Source: Aneurinibacillus uraniidurans (GTDB lineage Bacteria; Bacillota; Bacilli; Aneurinibacillales; Aneurinibacillaceae). Taken from it: a DNA stretch of 64,000 bases. The position numbers and the translations under genes were made by a program. This document shows, piece after piece, positions 8,036 through 19,400 of this stretch; position 1 is the first letter of the stretch; each line of letters begins with the position of its first letter. Below the pieces are notes generated by a model. The model saw nothing but the letters and a program-made list of their open reading frames with translations, did not search any database and was not told the origin of the DNA. The stretch is taken from positions 2,144,501 through 2,208,500 of the forward strand of contig NZ_CP116902.1 of the NCBI RefSeq assembly GCF_028471905.1, read 5' to 3'.

Positions 8036-11000
8036 TTAGAGCACTTCATGATGTACCGTGCTTCCACGCCCGGACGGTTCCGCAGGGGTAACAATCAGGC
8101 GCTGCGGCAGGCGGGCGCGAAGCTCGGGCACATGGCTAATAATGCCGACCGATAAGCGATCGGTATGAAGCTTCTCTAATGCTGTAATGACCGTATCAAG
8201 CAATTCCTGATCCAGTGTCCCGAACCCTTCATCCAGGAAGAAAAACTCTAGCGGATATTCGCCGCGCAGCTGAATCTGTGCAGACAGCGCAAGCGCAAGT
8301 GACAAAGATGTCAGGAAGGTTTCCCCGCCGGATAATGTTGTCACCGGGCGTCGTACCCCGCCATTCGCATCGTCCCGCATGACAAACCCGCCGCTTGAAT
8401 CGACTTCAATGGCATAGCGGCGGCGTGTCAGTTTACCAAGTCGAACCGATGCTTCCTGACTGACCTGCATGAGCTGTTCTTCTGCAATGAACTCGACAAA
8501 CCCGTTGCCACGGAATACCGTCTGCAAGGCATTCAGCCGGTTTAGTGTTTCTTGTAGGCGGATTCGTTCCTCTTCAAGTGCCTGCCAGCGTGTATGACGC
8601 TGCTCCACATCCTCAAGATCACGCGCAGCTCGCGCCTGCTCCCGGGCGGCTTCTGCTGCTTGTTCTCGGGTGATTTGCAATGTTTGTTGTAACTTGTTCC
8701 ATTCCTCTTCTGTCATGTGGCGTCCGTCAAGAAGTACCGCCAGCCGATGGCGCTCATTGGCTAGCTGTTTTTCTGTATCCCGATAATCAGTAAGTTCACG
8801 AACCCAGGTTGCACGCGTCTCTTCTGATGTGAACGCTGCCGCCACATCCGCTTCACTTGCAAATGCAGTACGTGAAAGAGCGGTAGCCCATTTCTGCTCC
8901 GCTTCTGTCTTACGCGCCGTCGCAAGCTCCTTTGTTTGCTGGGCCGCACTGCTTCGTTTTTCAACCTCACGCAGAACAGATTGTTGTTCTCTGGCACGTA
9001 TATCAGCGATTCGCACAGCTTCTCGCAGACGGTGCAGTGCCTGCTCGACTTCCTGTCGCTGTACGATTGCCTGCACACCGCCTGCAATCTGCTGCAGGCG
9101 TTTATTTTTTTCCTCCCAGTTCGCCCTCATGCTAGCCGTTTCTGTCTCCAGTCGGATTAGCTCCCGATCACACGCTGCAAGTTTTTCCTGACCCGCTTTG
9201 ATTTCCTGTTCTTTCTCTTCAATAAACGGTACGCTGCGTGCCAGCCTTTCGCGCAGCTGTTCCACCTCTGCATCCCACGCCGCAATTTGTGCGGCTTCCT
9301 GCTCAACGGTTTCGAGTATCCATTCACCGAAGCGCTCGGTCCATTGCATACGGGATTCCTCTACCTGTTTATGAAGTTCCTGTTCCTTGCCTTGCAGTTC
9401 AGTTGCTTGCTGAATACTTACGTCGTATGCAGTTTGCGCTTGCACCATTTGTTCTGCAAGACGGGAGCGCTGGATAACGAGATGTTTCCCATCTGTTTCA
9501 CACGTTTCTGCCTGTGCTTTCGCCTGTGCCAGTTGTTCCTCTGTTCGGGTCAATGCGGCAAGCAGCTGCGCTACATTTGCATCTGCATCAGCCTGTGGTT
9601 CAAGCTTCATTTCCATATGGTTCTGTGATTGTCGAGCACAAGCAATTTCACTGTCAGCTTCATTTGTTTCTTGCAAACTATCGGCCAGTTGTTCCAATCG
9701 ATACATAAAGGTATGACTCTCATGCTGTACCGTACGCGCACGCAAAAGCGCTGCTTCTAGCTCGGCAATCAGCTTTTCGGTATGTACCGTTGTTGTTTCA
9801 GTTTTCGACTGGATCGGATGAGGGTGGTTCGATGAGCCGCATAACGGACATGCTTCTCCCTCTTTCAGTTCTGTCGCAAGCTGTATCGCCAGAGCACGCC
9901 TCGTTTCCTGCACAGCAGCACTGCGAAGTTCGGACATCAGTTGTACAAGGAGCCCCTCCATATACCGTACATCCTGATTCGTACGATGAATCGTATCGTA
10001 CAGCGTCTGAACATCGAGCAGCACTTCACGCGAGCGCAGCTGCAAATCACTCCATGCACTACGAACGAGCTCAACTTTTCGCCGTGCTTCTACCATGCGC
10101 TGTTCACTATTTTCGCGTTCCTGCTGCGCGGTTCTAAGCTGATTTTGTCGTGTTTGCAGAATATGCTTTTCTTGGACCGCCTGCGTGATACGCTGGCGTT
10201 TTTCATGTTTGATTGTTTTTTCTTGAATTTCTTTTTGTAGGATTGATTGTTTTGTTATTGCTTTTATACGCAGTATTTCTGAACTATCTACTAACTCTTT
10301 CGCTTTTGCTTGTTGCTGCTGCAGATCCGTTCGAGCAGCATCGGCTTGTTGGATCGCAGTCTGCAGGCGAGCTCCCTCTTCTTCTAACTCTTCGGCCTGC
10401 TTTAATTGCGCGATGCGAACCGTGCAGCCCAGCTCTTCCGCCTGCTGGCGTTCTCTAGCTGTCTGTGCATCAGCTTCGGACTGCCTGTATAGCGCCTCTT
10501 GCTTTGCAAGAATGTCCTGGGCACACGCTGCTTCTTCCTGTGCCACTTCTGCATCGCGTGTCGCGCGAAGACGTTCCTCATAGTACGGACGAATTCGCTC
10601 TGCCTGTTCGGCCCGTGCAAGCTGTTCTGCCAGTTGATCAATTCGTTCAGCATCTGCTTCGTGTAAGGCGATACGACGCTTTACTTCATTGTATTCGGCC
10701 TGCTGCTCCCAAACTCGCTTGCCTTCTTCATGTGCCGCCTCTGCCGCCTTGTTCACCTCTTCCGCCTGCACGAGACCTGCTGTCGCCTGTTTGCTTCGTG
10801 CTGCTGCCGCCTGTACGGCTTCTGCAGAAGCATCCCCTAGCCCCTGCTGTTCAGCGGCTAATTCCGCGATCTTCCCACGTGATTCGGCAGTTCGTCGTTT
10901 CAGCTTTGTATTCAACCCGTCTCCATACTGCTCCAGATGAAACAGGCGCTGCAGCATCTGCCGCCGCTCGCTGCCTTTCAGAGAAAGAAACTCAGCAAAT

Positions 11001-11464
11001 TTCCCCTGCGGAAGCACAACAGCGCGAGTAAAATCATCCACCGTCAAACCGAGAACGTCTTCAACACACTGGGTGACGTCCCGCTCTTTACCTGCGAGTA
11101 CTTTTTCACCGTCCTCCTCAATCTTAATAAAACGGCAGGTTGCGGTTCGCAGCTTCACATCATCCACCCGCTTATAGCGGCGCTCCACCCGATACCGCGC
11201 AGCGCCGTCCGCACTCCCAAGTTCAAACGTAAATGCCACGCTTAGCTGGTCTTCTGCCTGATTCATAATCCCCTGCGTACCGCCCGAGGCACGTTCTACT
11301 TTTCCATATAAGGCGAGGGTAATCGCATCTAGGAGTGAAGATTTTCCACTTCCGGTCGGACCGAAAATCCCGAACACGCCACCTTCACACAGCGTGGCAA
11401 AATCAACTTCCTGCTCATCTCGGAAGCTATTAATCCCAGCCAGCTTTAAATGAATCGGACGCAT
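8036..11464 (-). CDS. sbcC: SbcC exonuclease ATPase subunit (Rad50-like)
   Basis: At 1142 residues this is a full-length SMC-like protein. Walker A is at residues 35-42 (GPTGSGKS). Very long Ala/Glu/Gln-rich coiled coils flank a central zinc hook CPLCGS. The C-terminal lobe has the signature LSGGETFLTSLSLALALS and Walker B FFFLDEGFGTLD. With SbcD it forms the Mre11-Rad50-type nuclease that opens hairpins and clears protein-blocked DNA ends. The start codon lies 2 bp after the sbcD stop, so the two are translationally coupled. It is the last gene of the addB-addA-sbcD-sbcC operon. Confidence 0.95.
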   Translation of the reverse strand: MRPIHLKLAGINSFRDEQEVDFATLCEGGVFGIFGPTGSGKSSLLDAITLALYGKVERASGGTQGIMNQAEDQLSVAFTFELGSADGAARYRVERRYKRVDDVKLRTATCRFIKIEEDGEKVLAGKERDVTQCVEDVLGLTVDDFTRAVVLPQGKFAEFLSLKGSERRQMLQRLFHLEQYGDGLNTKLKRRTAESRGKIAELAAEQQGLGDASAEAVQAAAARSKQATAGLVQAEEVNKAAEAAHEEGKRVWEQQAEYNEVKRRIALHEADAERIDQLAEQLARAEQAERIRPYYEERLRATRDAEVAQEEAACAQDILAKQEALYRQSEADAQTARERQQAEELGCTVRIAQLKQAEELEEEGARLQTAIQQADAARTDLQQQQAKAKELVDSSEILRIKAITKQSILQKEIQEKTIKHEKRQRITQAVQEKHILQTRQNQLRTAQQERENSEQRMVEARRKVELVRSAWSDLQLRSREVLLDVQTLYDTIHRTNQDVRYMEGLLVQLMSELRSAAVQETRRALAIQLATELKEGEACPLCGSSNHPHPIQSKTETTTVHTEKLIAELEAALLRARTVQHESHTFMYRLEQLADSLQETNEADSEIACARQSQNHMEMKLEPQADADANVAQLLAALTRTEEQLAQAKAQAETCETDGKHLVIQRSRLAEQMVQAQTAYDVSIQQATELQGKEQELHKQVEESRMQWTERFGEWILETVEQEAAQIAAWDAEVEQLRERLARSVPFIEEKEQEIKAGQEKLAACDRELIRLETETASMRANWEEKNKRLQQIAGGVQAIVQRQEVEQALHRLREAVRIADIRAREQQSVLREVEKRSSAAQQTKELATARKTEAEQKWATALSRTAFASEADVAAAFTSEETRATWVRELTDYRDTEKQLANERHRLAVLLDGRHMTEEEWNKLQQTLQITREQAAEAAREQARAARDLEDVEQRHTRWQALEEERIRLQETLNRLNALQTVFRGNGFVEFIAEEQLMQVSQEASVRLGKLTRRRYAIEVDSSGGFVMRDDANGGVRRPVTTLSGGETFLTSLSLALALSAQIQLRGEYPLEFFFLDEGFGTLDQELLDTVITALEKLHTDRLSVGIISHVPELRARLPQRLIVTPAEPSGRGSTVHHEVL

Positions 11465-11466
11465 AA

Positions 11467-12633
11467 TTACCCCTCCTTCTCCTCCAATACTTCCATAAAC
11501 AGCTTCACCGTCTCTTCGTCCGGCACCGCACCACCCGTCTGCCGACTATAAAAACGGCGGAACAATTCGTCAATCGGCAGGCTAGCACGACGCTCCATCG
11601 CCTCTGCTGTTTCTTGCATATCCGGATAAATCGGACGGATGCCAATCATTCCTCCATGCAGGCGCCGCAGCTTCTGGATATCTTCGAGCGGAATTGTATC
11701 CGGTACATGCACCTCCAGATCAATCCATGCGTTCGCATCTCGTCCTTCATCAATCCAGCGGTATACCTCAGCAATGCCGTCTCGTGCCTTCCATTTTACA
11801 AGCGGACGACCACTTGATAAAAACAACTCGCTCACGTCAGCCGGAGCGCCCGGTGCAACATCTATAATCGTTACCGACTTCGCCTGCCCAGCTTCCGAGA
11901 AGCTGTAGGCAAGCGGCGAGCCGGAATAACGAGCGCGGGTCGGCGCTTTTGCTACCTCCTGCGGGCGGTGCAGATGACCAAGTGCTACATACTGCGCTGC
12001 CTCCGGGAGTGTCGTAGCCGATACCGTATACGCACCGCCTACTTGAATCGGACGCTCGGATTCACTTTCAAAACTGCCGAGCACATACAAATGGCTCATC
12101 ACCAGGTTAACAGTATGCGGTGTGAAATACGCACTTTGCTTTGTAAACAAATGCGCCAAGCGCTCATCATACGCTCGACGTAATACTTCCTCTTCACTGC
12201 TCTCAGCAAGCAGCACTTGCAGGCGTGATTCAGACGGATACGGCAGGGCAAATACACGAGCCTCTTCTCCCGTACGCGGCACGGCTACCGACAGCATCTC
12301 CGCCGTCGGCAGTCCAAGCAGTGTAATGCCGTGTTTCGCTGCCAGCGGATGAGCAGCGGCAAGCCGGTCTGGATTGTCGTGATTGCCTGCTATGACAATG
12401 ACCTTTCGTTTTCCGCCATCTGCCAGACGCGCCATGCTGTCGTAAAACAGCTGCTCAGCCGCAGATGGCGGGTTAACCGTATCAAATACGTCCCCTGCCA
12501 ATAGCAGCACATCAATACATTCTTCCTCAACTATGCCGCACAGTTCATCAATGAACGCTTCCTGTTCCGGCAGGCGACTGCGTCCCTCCAATGTTTTGCC
12601 AAGATGCCAGTCGGCTGTATGCAGGATTCTCAT
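11467..12633 (-). CDS. sbcD: SbcD exonuclease subunit (Mre11-like)
   Basis: A 388-residue calcineurin-like phosphoesterase. The metal-binding motifs are in order: TADWHLGK (residues 6-13), LAGDVFDTVNPP, IAGNHDNPDRL, MSHLYV and ALGHLHRPQ. The C-terminal 100 residues form the SbcC-binding cap. It is the nuclease partner of SbcC, acting on DNA hairpins and double-strand ends. It lies 14 bp downstream of addA and 2 bp before sbcC on the same strand. The ATG at 12633 follows AGGGGGAGAAC. Confidence 0.95.
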   Translation of the reverse strand: MRILHTADWHLGKTLEGRSRLPEQEAFIDELCGIVEEECIDVLLLAGDVFDTVNPPSAAEQLFYDSMARLADGGKRKVIVIAGNHDNPDRLAAAHPLAAKHGITLLGLPTAEMLSVAVPRTGEEARVFALPYPSESRLQVLLAESSEEEVLRRAYDERLAHLFTKQSAYFTPHTVNLVMSHLYVLGSFESESERPIQVGGAYTVSATTLPEAAQYVALGHLHRPQEVAKAPTRARYSGSPLAYSFSEAGQAKSVTIIDVAPGAPADVSELFLSSGRPLVKWKARDGIAEVYRWIDEGRDANAWIDLEVHVPDTIPLEDIQKLRRLHGGMIGIRPIYPDMQETAEAMERRASLPIDELFRRFYSRQTGGAVPDEETVKLFMEVLEEKEG

Positions 12634-12647
12634 GTTCTCCCCCTCTC

Positions 12648-15600
12648 CTACGGCACGTACAAGGTACGGCCACCATCTAAAAAGTACAAAACTTTCTCTT
12701 TGACCGATCCACCTGTAATCTGTTCGACCGCCCGGGCATAGTACGTCAGCTGCTCTTGATAACGCGCCAGCAGCAGCTCATCGGTAAGCCCTTCTGTGCG
12801 GTCCGTCTTATAATCGAGCACAATCCAGCCGTCTCCCTCGTCAATCAGGCAGTCAATGACGCCCTGTACAAGCACGCTTTCCTCTTCCGCTGCCGGCCAT
12901 TCTTCCCCGTACGCTTCCCGCGCCGGAATCGAGAGAGTAAACACTTGCTCACGGTATACACGCGCCGGTTCATGCGTGCGCAGCTTCTGTCCAATCGGGC
13001 TAGTGAGAAATGAAACGATCAGTCCGACATCGATCCCATTCGCTTCTGTCTCTGTCAGCAACTCGCGTCCAACAAGCCGGTCAATAAATTCCCGAATAAG
13101 TCCCTCATCCGGCTCGATGCCGTGCGGCAGCTGCTGGAGCACCGTATGCATCACCGTTCCCCGTTCCGCTGCATTCAGCTCTTTTCTCGTAAGAAACTGC
13201 GGGCGTGGGGCGACATCACTTTTGAACAGGCCCGGCATCCACGCCGGTGCTTGCCATCCTGCTTCCTGCTGCTCAAGTGCGGCTTGCTTGCGCCGCTTTA
13301 GTTCAGATACAGATTGCTTCGGCAAAAATACGGTCGCCGCCTCATGATCGTATTTCCACGTCAGGCGTGCCACAACGTCAGCCGCATGTCCACCTGATAC
13401 GGATACTCGCTCACCATTCTGCACCGCACGCGCAAGCTCTGTCCGCTCTTCCTGTTCCGCAGATGTTCCTGCCAGAAGCGACGAGGCTGTGCGGCATGTA
13501 ATCGTCCAGCGCGACCGATGAGCTGCGATATCGGCTGGCGGACGTTCCGCACAGTCAATGGCATCACGCAATCCATCTGCCGCATCGTGACGCATGAGAG
13601 CAGGGCCAATCCAGTCCAGATATGTTTTGCCAGCCACCAGCTCATACGCAGGCAGATTCCAGTGCGGGGTATCCATCAGCTGTGTCCATTTTTCAATTGA
13701 TGCCTGCAAATTTTTCGCCGTTCCAACTAAAATGAGCTTTTCTTTTGCCCGTGTTAGCGCTACGTACAGCACCCGCATCTCTTCAGCTAGCTGCTCCATC
13801 CGCATCCGGCGGCGCAGTGCCGCATACGGCAAAGATGGGAAGCTAATGCGTCGGTCAGGATCAATGTATTTCGGGCCGAAGCCTAAGTCTTTATGCAGCA
13901 GGAACGCTCGGTTCAAGTCCATAAAGTTATGCTGCTTAGAAAGCCCGGCCACAAACACAACCGGGAACTCCAGCCCTTTGCTTTTGTGAATCGTCATGAT
14001 GCGTACCACGTCTTCCTGCTCGCCAAGCGAACGCGCCGTTCCAAGGTCGCCGCCCTGATCCTGCATGCGCTCCATGAATCGGAGGAAGCGGAACAGTCCA
14101 CGGAAGGAAGTCGCTTCATACTGACACGCCCGATCATACAGCGCCCGCAAATTCGCCTGCCGCTGCTTGCCGCCCGGAAGCCCGCCCGCAAAATCGTAAA
14201 AGCCGGTATCCCGGAACACATCCCAGATCAAAGTCGAAAGCGCTCCCTGCCGCGCTTTCGTCCGCCATGTTTCAAGTTTTTGTAGAAAGGACGTAAGCCG
14301 CGTGCGAAGCACCGGATCCGCTTCTTCCATCTGTACGTAAGCGAGCAGCGCATCGTAATACGCCCCATTTTTATCGGCAAGTCGAATGTTCGCCAGCTCT
14401 TCCGCTGTCAGCTGGACGAGCGGGGAACGCAGTACACCGGCAAGAGGAATATCCTGATACGGATTATCGATCACATGAAGCAGCGAAGTCATCACTTCAA
14501 TCTCTGTCGCTGTAAAATATCCCGTCGCAAGCTCCGCATACGCCGGGATGCCCAGCGCTTTGAATTCATCTGTCATAACAGGTGCCCACTGGCTTGTCGC
14601 CCGCAGCAGTACGACAACATCCCGATACTGCATCGCTCGCATTGCTTTTGTCTGCTTGTCATACACCTGATGACCAGCTGCAATCATGCTTTTGATCTTC
14701 TCGGCGATCAACCTTGTTTCGAGCTGAACATTCTCAAGTTCAGCCGTATCAAGCACATCGGAGGCTGTCTCTTCTACATCCGACTCGTCATCGTCCGTCC
14801 ATGACGCCTCCTCTGCATCCGCTTCATGCCGATCAATCAGCATTACTTCTACCGATGTATCCAGTCCATCCATCTCGGGGTAATTCTCAAATCCAAATAC
14901 AAGGGCGGCTTTCGTATCGTAATCAATCTCTGCTGCATCCTCACTCATAATCTGGTGAAACACAAAGTTCGCGCCATCAAGCACTTCCTGGCGGCTGCGG
15001 AAGTTTTTCGCCAGATCAATTCGCCGCCCACCCCCGGTGCCATCTGGCTGGAATGATTTGTACTTCGACAAAAACAGATCGGGTTCCGCTAATCGGAAAC
15101 GATAAATCGACTGTTTGGGGTCCCCCACCATGAATAGATTCCCCGCCTCACCGTCTCCACTGCGTGAGACAAGGCGCACAATCGTTTCCTGCACACCGTT
15201 TGTATCCTGGTATTCATCGACCAGCACTTCCCCGAACTGCGCCCGGTAGTCAAGCGCTGCCGCCGATGGTGCAAGCTCGCCTGGCTTAGAATCCGGGGCA
15301 CGTAAAATTTGCAAGCAGTAATGCTCCAAATCCGAAAAATCAACCAGCCCTTTTTCTTTTTTCAAGGCCGCATATCGCATACCGAATGTCTGGACGATGT
15401 CCACGAGCTTGCCGATCAGCGGTGACAATTCCTGATTGGTCACAAATTGTTCCTCGAGTGTCATGGCAAACAATTCACCGCGCAACTTCTCCAGCCGCTT
15501 CTTGGCCAGCTCGCGCACATCTTTTGCCTTCTGCACAAGAGTCGCATCATATTGATCGCCCCGACATGCCTTCAAGCGGCCAAACACAGCAGCAGCAAAT

Positions 15601-16448
15601 TCGTCTGCCAATTCAGCCCACGACCGCTCACTGGCTGCGATCAATCCCTGCACCATCGTCAGCTCTGGGGTAAGATTAGCTAGATAAGGAGCAGGTCCCC
15701 CGTTCTCCTGTGCCAAATCCACGGCCCGTGTAAGCAGCGCCTCGATGCCTGCAAGTTCGAGCTGCACATCACGCGTAAGCGCCTGGAACCATTTCTGCTC
15801 ATAAAACTCCTCCGGTGTACGGGCCTCATACATCGCCGCCATATCATGCAACCATTGATCGGGGTCAGGATGGCTGCGAGCAAAATCATACAGCCGCTGC
15901 ACAAGCGCTTGCAGCGCCTCATCCCCCCGGTCCGTCGCATAGCTGTCCACCAGCCGGAAAAACCATGTATCTTCTGCTACATACTGCTCATCAAATAGCC
16001 CATCGAGCGCTTCTTGCCGCAACAACTGCGCTTCCGTCTCATCCGCGATGCGGAATGATGGGTCCAGATCAATAAAATAGTAGTAGCGCTGCAATACTTC
16101 CATACAGAATGAGTGTAAGGTCATAATCGATGCACGCGGCAGAAGGGCAAGCTGACGGCGCAAGTAAAGCGATGATTGCTCCCGTACCGCTTCTTCCAGC
16201 TTCTCGCCGATCCGCTGCCGCATCTCAGCGGCCGCTGCCTTCGTGAACGTCACAACCAGCAGATTATCGACGTTGATCGGATCACTTTCATCCGCAATCC
16301 GGCGAATGATGCGTTCAACTAGCACCGCTGTTTTTCCCGAACCCGCCGCTGCTGCGACGAGAATATGCGAACCGCGAGCGGCAATTGCGGACCACTGCTC
16401 ATCGGTCCAGGTGCTTCCAACCGGTTTCTCCATCTCCATACGCTTCAC
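12648..16448 (-). CDS. addA: AddA helicase-nuclease subunit
   Basis: A 1266-residue UvrD-type SF1 helicase with a C-terminal RecB-family nuclease. Visible motifs are Walker A AAAAGSGKT (to residue 40), LHSFCMEVL, motif II LVDEYQDTN, GDPKQSIYRFR, TIHKSKGLEFPVVFV, LYVALTRAKEKL and the nuclease core WIVLDYKTDRTEG. With AddB it resects double-strand breaks to start RecA-dependent repair. The frame begins with a GTG whose GTGA overlaps the addB stop, indicating translational coupling. ATG codons 3 and 5 codons later are alternatives. Length is normal for the family. Confidence 0.95.
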   Translation of the reverse strand: MKRMEMEKPVGSTWTDEQWSAIAARGSHILVAAAAGSGKTAVLVERIIRRIADESDPINVDNLLVVTFTKAAAAEMRQRIGEKLEEAVREQSSLYLRRQLALLPRASIMTLHSFCMEVLQRYYYFIDLDPSFRIADETEAQLLRQEALDGLFDEQYVAEDTWFFRLVDSYATDRGDEALQALVQRLYDFARSHPDPDQWLHDMAAMYEARTPEEFYEQKWFQALTRDVQLELAGIEALLTRAVDLAQENGGPAPYLANLTPELTMVQGLIAASERSWAELADEFAAAVFGRLKACRGDQYDATLVQKAKDVRELAKKRLEKLRGELFAMTLEEQFVTNQELSPLIGKLVDIVQTFGMRYAALKKEKGLVDFSDLEHYCLQILRAPDSKPGELAPSAAALDYRAQFGEVLVDEYQDTNGVQETIVRLVSRSGDGEAGNLFMVGDPKQSIYRFRLAEPDLFLSKYKSFQPDGTGGGRRIDLAKNFRSRQEVLDGANFVFHQIMSEDAAEIDYDTKAALVFGFENYPEMDGLDTSVEVMLIDRHEADAEEASWTDDDESDVEETASDVLDTAELENVQLETRLIAEKIKSMIAAGHQVYDKQTKAMRAMQYRDVVVLLRATSQWAPVMTDEFKALGIPAYAELATGYFTATEIEVMTSLLHVIDNPYQDIPLAGVLRSPLVQLTAEELANIRLADKNGAYYDALLAYVQMEEADPVLRTRLTSFLQKLETWRTKARQGALSTLIWDVFRDTGFYDFAGGLPGGKQRQANLRALYDRACQYEATSFRGLFRFLRFMERMQDQGGDLGTARSLGEQEDVVRIMTIHKSKGLEFPVVFVAGLSKQHNFMDLNRAFLLHKDLGFGPKYIDPDRRISFPSLPYAALRRRMRMEQLAEEMRVLYVALTRAKEKLILVGTAKNLQASIEKWTQLMDTPHWNLPAYELVAGKTYLDWIGPALMRHDAADGLRDAIDCAERPPADIAAHRSRWTITCRTASSLLAGTSAEQEERTELARAVQNGERVSVSGGHAADVVARLTWKYDHEAATVFLPKQSVSELKRRKQAALEQQEAGWQAPAWMPGLFKSDVAPRPQFLTRKELNAAERGTVMHTVLQQLPHGIEPDEGLIREFIDRLVGRELLTETEANGIDVGLIVSFLTSPIGQKLRTHEPARVYREQVFTLSIPAREAYGEEWPAAEEESVLVQGVIDCLIDEGDGWIVLDYKTDRTEGLTDELLLARYQEQLTYYARAVEQITGGSVKEKVLYFLDGGRTLYVP

Positions 16449-19400
16449 CTCTCTCCTCTGCGCTCCATCTCATTCCACATCACATCATGGCCCGGACCAC
16501 GCAGTACGTTATATTCACCCGGTTCGATCAACGTATCAAACTGACAAACCGGTTTAAAAGAACAGTACGTGCAAGCAGTTCGCTTCCTTCGCCAATATGG
16601 AGCAATCGTAACATCTCCAGCCGTAATCTCTGTCCCGATCTCGCGCATCAGTGTCCGCACATATTGGCGCAAGTGCGTGAACTGCTCCGCTGTCGCCACT
16701 TTGGCACTGCTATAAAATGATCCGTCCTTTTTCAACGCAACCGGCAGCATGTCCGAATACCCAGTGTCAAGCTGATTGTCCATCATCCGCACCACATCAG
16801 GGTCCGCCAGCACAAGCCCTTTCATTTTAAACTGCTTATGCAGCTCCGCTTCAATCGCCTCATCCGCAAGTGGGCGACTCGCCGCCAGCAGCGGATTGTG
16901 GACGTGGAAATACAATACACCAGCAGCCTGCGCAGACTGCCCGAAAAATGCCTCGGCATTTTCCAGCACAACATCCAAATATACAAGCATTTGCAGCGAC
17001 AGACCAAAATACACGTCTTCTAATGCGAGTCCCTTTGCGCTTGACTTATAATCGAGCACGCGCAGCAAAAGTCCACCTGGCCCATCCGCACCATCTACCC
17101 GGTCAATGCGCCCAACTAGCTGCATGCGGGTGCCATCTGCTAATTCGACTTCGAGCGCAGGCAGGCCACCATCCCCCATGCCAAACGCGACTTCCAGCGC
17201 CCGCGGCGTAAATGCGCTGCGCCGTGCCTGAGCAGCCAGCACAGCCGCCGCACGCCCTACGACATTCGTCAATTTATGGGATAAGTATTCATTGCGCCGC
17301 GAGCTAAGCAAAATATTTTTCTGCAGCTTCGGCGTAAGCTCCGTCACCATTTCTTTTGCAAGCGCATGCGCCTGATCGGCTTCTAAGCTGCTCCATTCCC
17401 GCTTCTGCTCCACCAATCGATCTCCGACCATCTTAAGTGCAGCGTGAAACAATTGACCGATGTCTGGGGCTTCCAGCCGATACAACTCTCGCTCCTTCAA
17501 CTTCAAGCCATACGTCGAAAAATGAGAAAACGGACACGATTTGTATTTTTCCATTCGCGACACGCTGGCCCGGATCGTCTCGCCGTACAGTCGCTTCGTG
17601 ATCCGGGCAGGCAGCCGCGCTTCTTCATTGCGATAAAACAACCCGCGCGTAAGCAAACGAAGCTCGTCCTGGTTCCGGTCATACAGCACGTTATACACAT
17701 CCCACCAGAGCGGGGCTAATGCATACCCTTTGTTCCACTGTCCAAGCAGCCCGATCAGACGAGATAAGGCCCGCCCAGACCCGGTTACAAATGACAGCTG
17801 CTCACTTTCGGACACATCACCCGGTTCATCAGCAGCAAATGCTTGATCGGCACCCGGGATCATCTCAGCAAAGCGCTTCAGGGCCGGAGCTGGAAGCAGC
17901 GCCTTTCCCTCTTCGTCCGCCAGCGGGCAGCTTACCCACAGCCGTTCACTTGGCGAAGCAAGCACTCGGTACAGCATCAACTCTTCATCCAGAATGCGAC
18001 GACGCCCACTCGGTGCAAGCTCAATCCCCGTCGCCGTCAGCGCCTCTCGCTCTGCATCCGACAGCATTCCACTCTCGGGCGGACGTGCCGGGATCACTCC
18101 ATCGTTCATTCCAAGCACAAACACACACGGCACATTCGCAAATCGGCTGCGCTCTACTTGTCCGACCAATACTTGATCAAGCGATGGCGGCACTAAAGAA
18201 AACGTCAAATCTTCCAGCCCAGCGTCCACCACATCGGCAAACAGATCGAGCGTCAATTTCTCATCTCCAAGCACTTCTACCAGTTGATCCATGAGCGTAA
18301 TAATGGCCTGCCATACTTGACCATGCTCCCGTGCCTGTTCCGGCCGCCCGGCCAGCCGTGCTTCTTCACTCCACGTCTCAAGCCGGTCTGGAATCTCACA
18401 CGCAAGTAAAAAATTATACAAGGCTTCACACATCGCCCGCACTGTTTTCGCTTTTCCGAGACCTTCTTCCAGATCGGCCAGTGGTTTCGCGATCCGGTGG
18501 CGCAGGGCGTTCAATTCACGTTCTATACGAGCTTCATCCGTCGACTGATCGCTTCCCTCCATTTCCGCATCCAGTCCACGATAGATGCGGTATGTCCACG
18601 AATCCGACTGCGTCCAGCGGTAGCTCTCAATGCCGTGTGCCAGTACATAATTTTCAAGCCGATCCAGGCTATGGCGCAGCGTAGACAGCTCTTCCGTCTC
18701 CTGTGGTACAAGCAACAAGTCCGTTTTCACGCAACGGAACACCGCATCATATTTCCACCCGTAGCGCACCGTCTCTAACGCTGAGCGAATCAGTTCAGTT
18801 AGCGGATGGTGCATCATCGGTCGCTTCTCATCAAGGAAGAATGGCAGCTCATAATCAGCGAACACCGTCGTAAACACATGCTCATAGGCATCAAAATTAC
18901 GCACCACAACGGCAATATCCCGGAACCGGTAGCCTTCCTCCCGCACAAGTTCCACGATGCGGCGAGCTGCGGCATCCACCTCCGCACGTCGATTCGCAGC
19001 CGTACGTAGCATAATCGTCGCTGCCTCTCCCTCATATGGAGGGGCAGGGCGCTCCGACCAGTGTGCTTCTATATGCGCAAGCGCCGGATTGCGGCGGTAG
19101 CGCGGCGATGTGGCTGATGACAGCAAAATCGGGTCCTCTATCCGTACGCCACTCTCCCGTGCGAGCCGGACAAGACGCTCATACGCTACAGCCGGTGTAT
19201 AAAACAAATCCAGCTCATTTGGCCCGTCTGCTTCTCCATAAATCCGGTCAAGCGGCAACGTAACCGTCACCCGATTCACCGTACGCAAAAGTGCAGCGAT
19301 GACCAGCATCTCTTGCGGTGTAAACGTCTCGAATCCATCAATCCATATCTCTGCCCCTTCGAGAGCACGTACATCCGGCAGACGGGAGGCAAGCAGCGGC

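Noticed and set aside
9238-11245. Many plus-strand frames opposite sbcC, addA and addB
   Set aside because: They are shadows of high-GC-third-position coding on the minus strand, with no motifs or sites.
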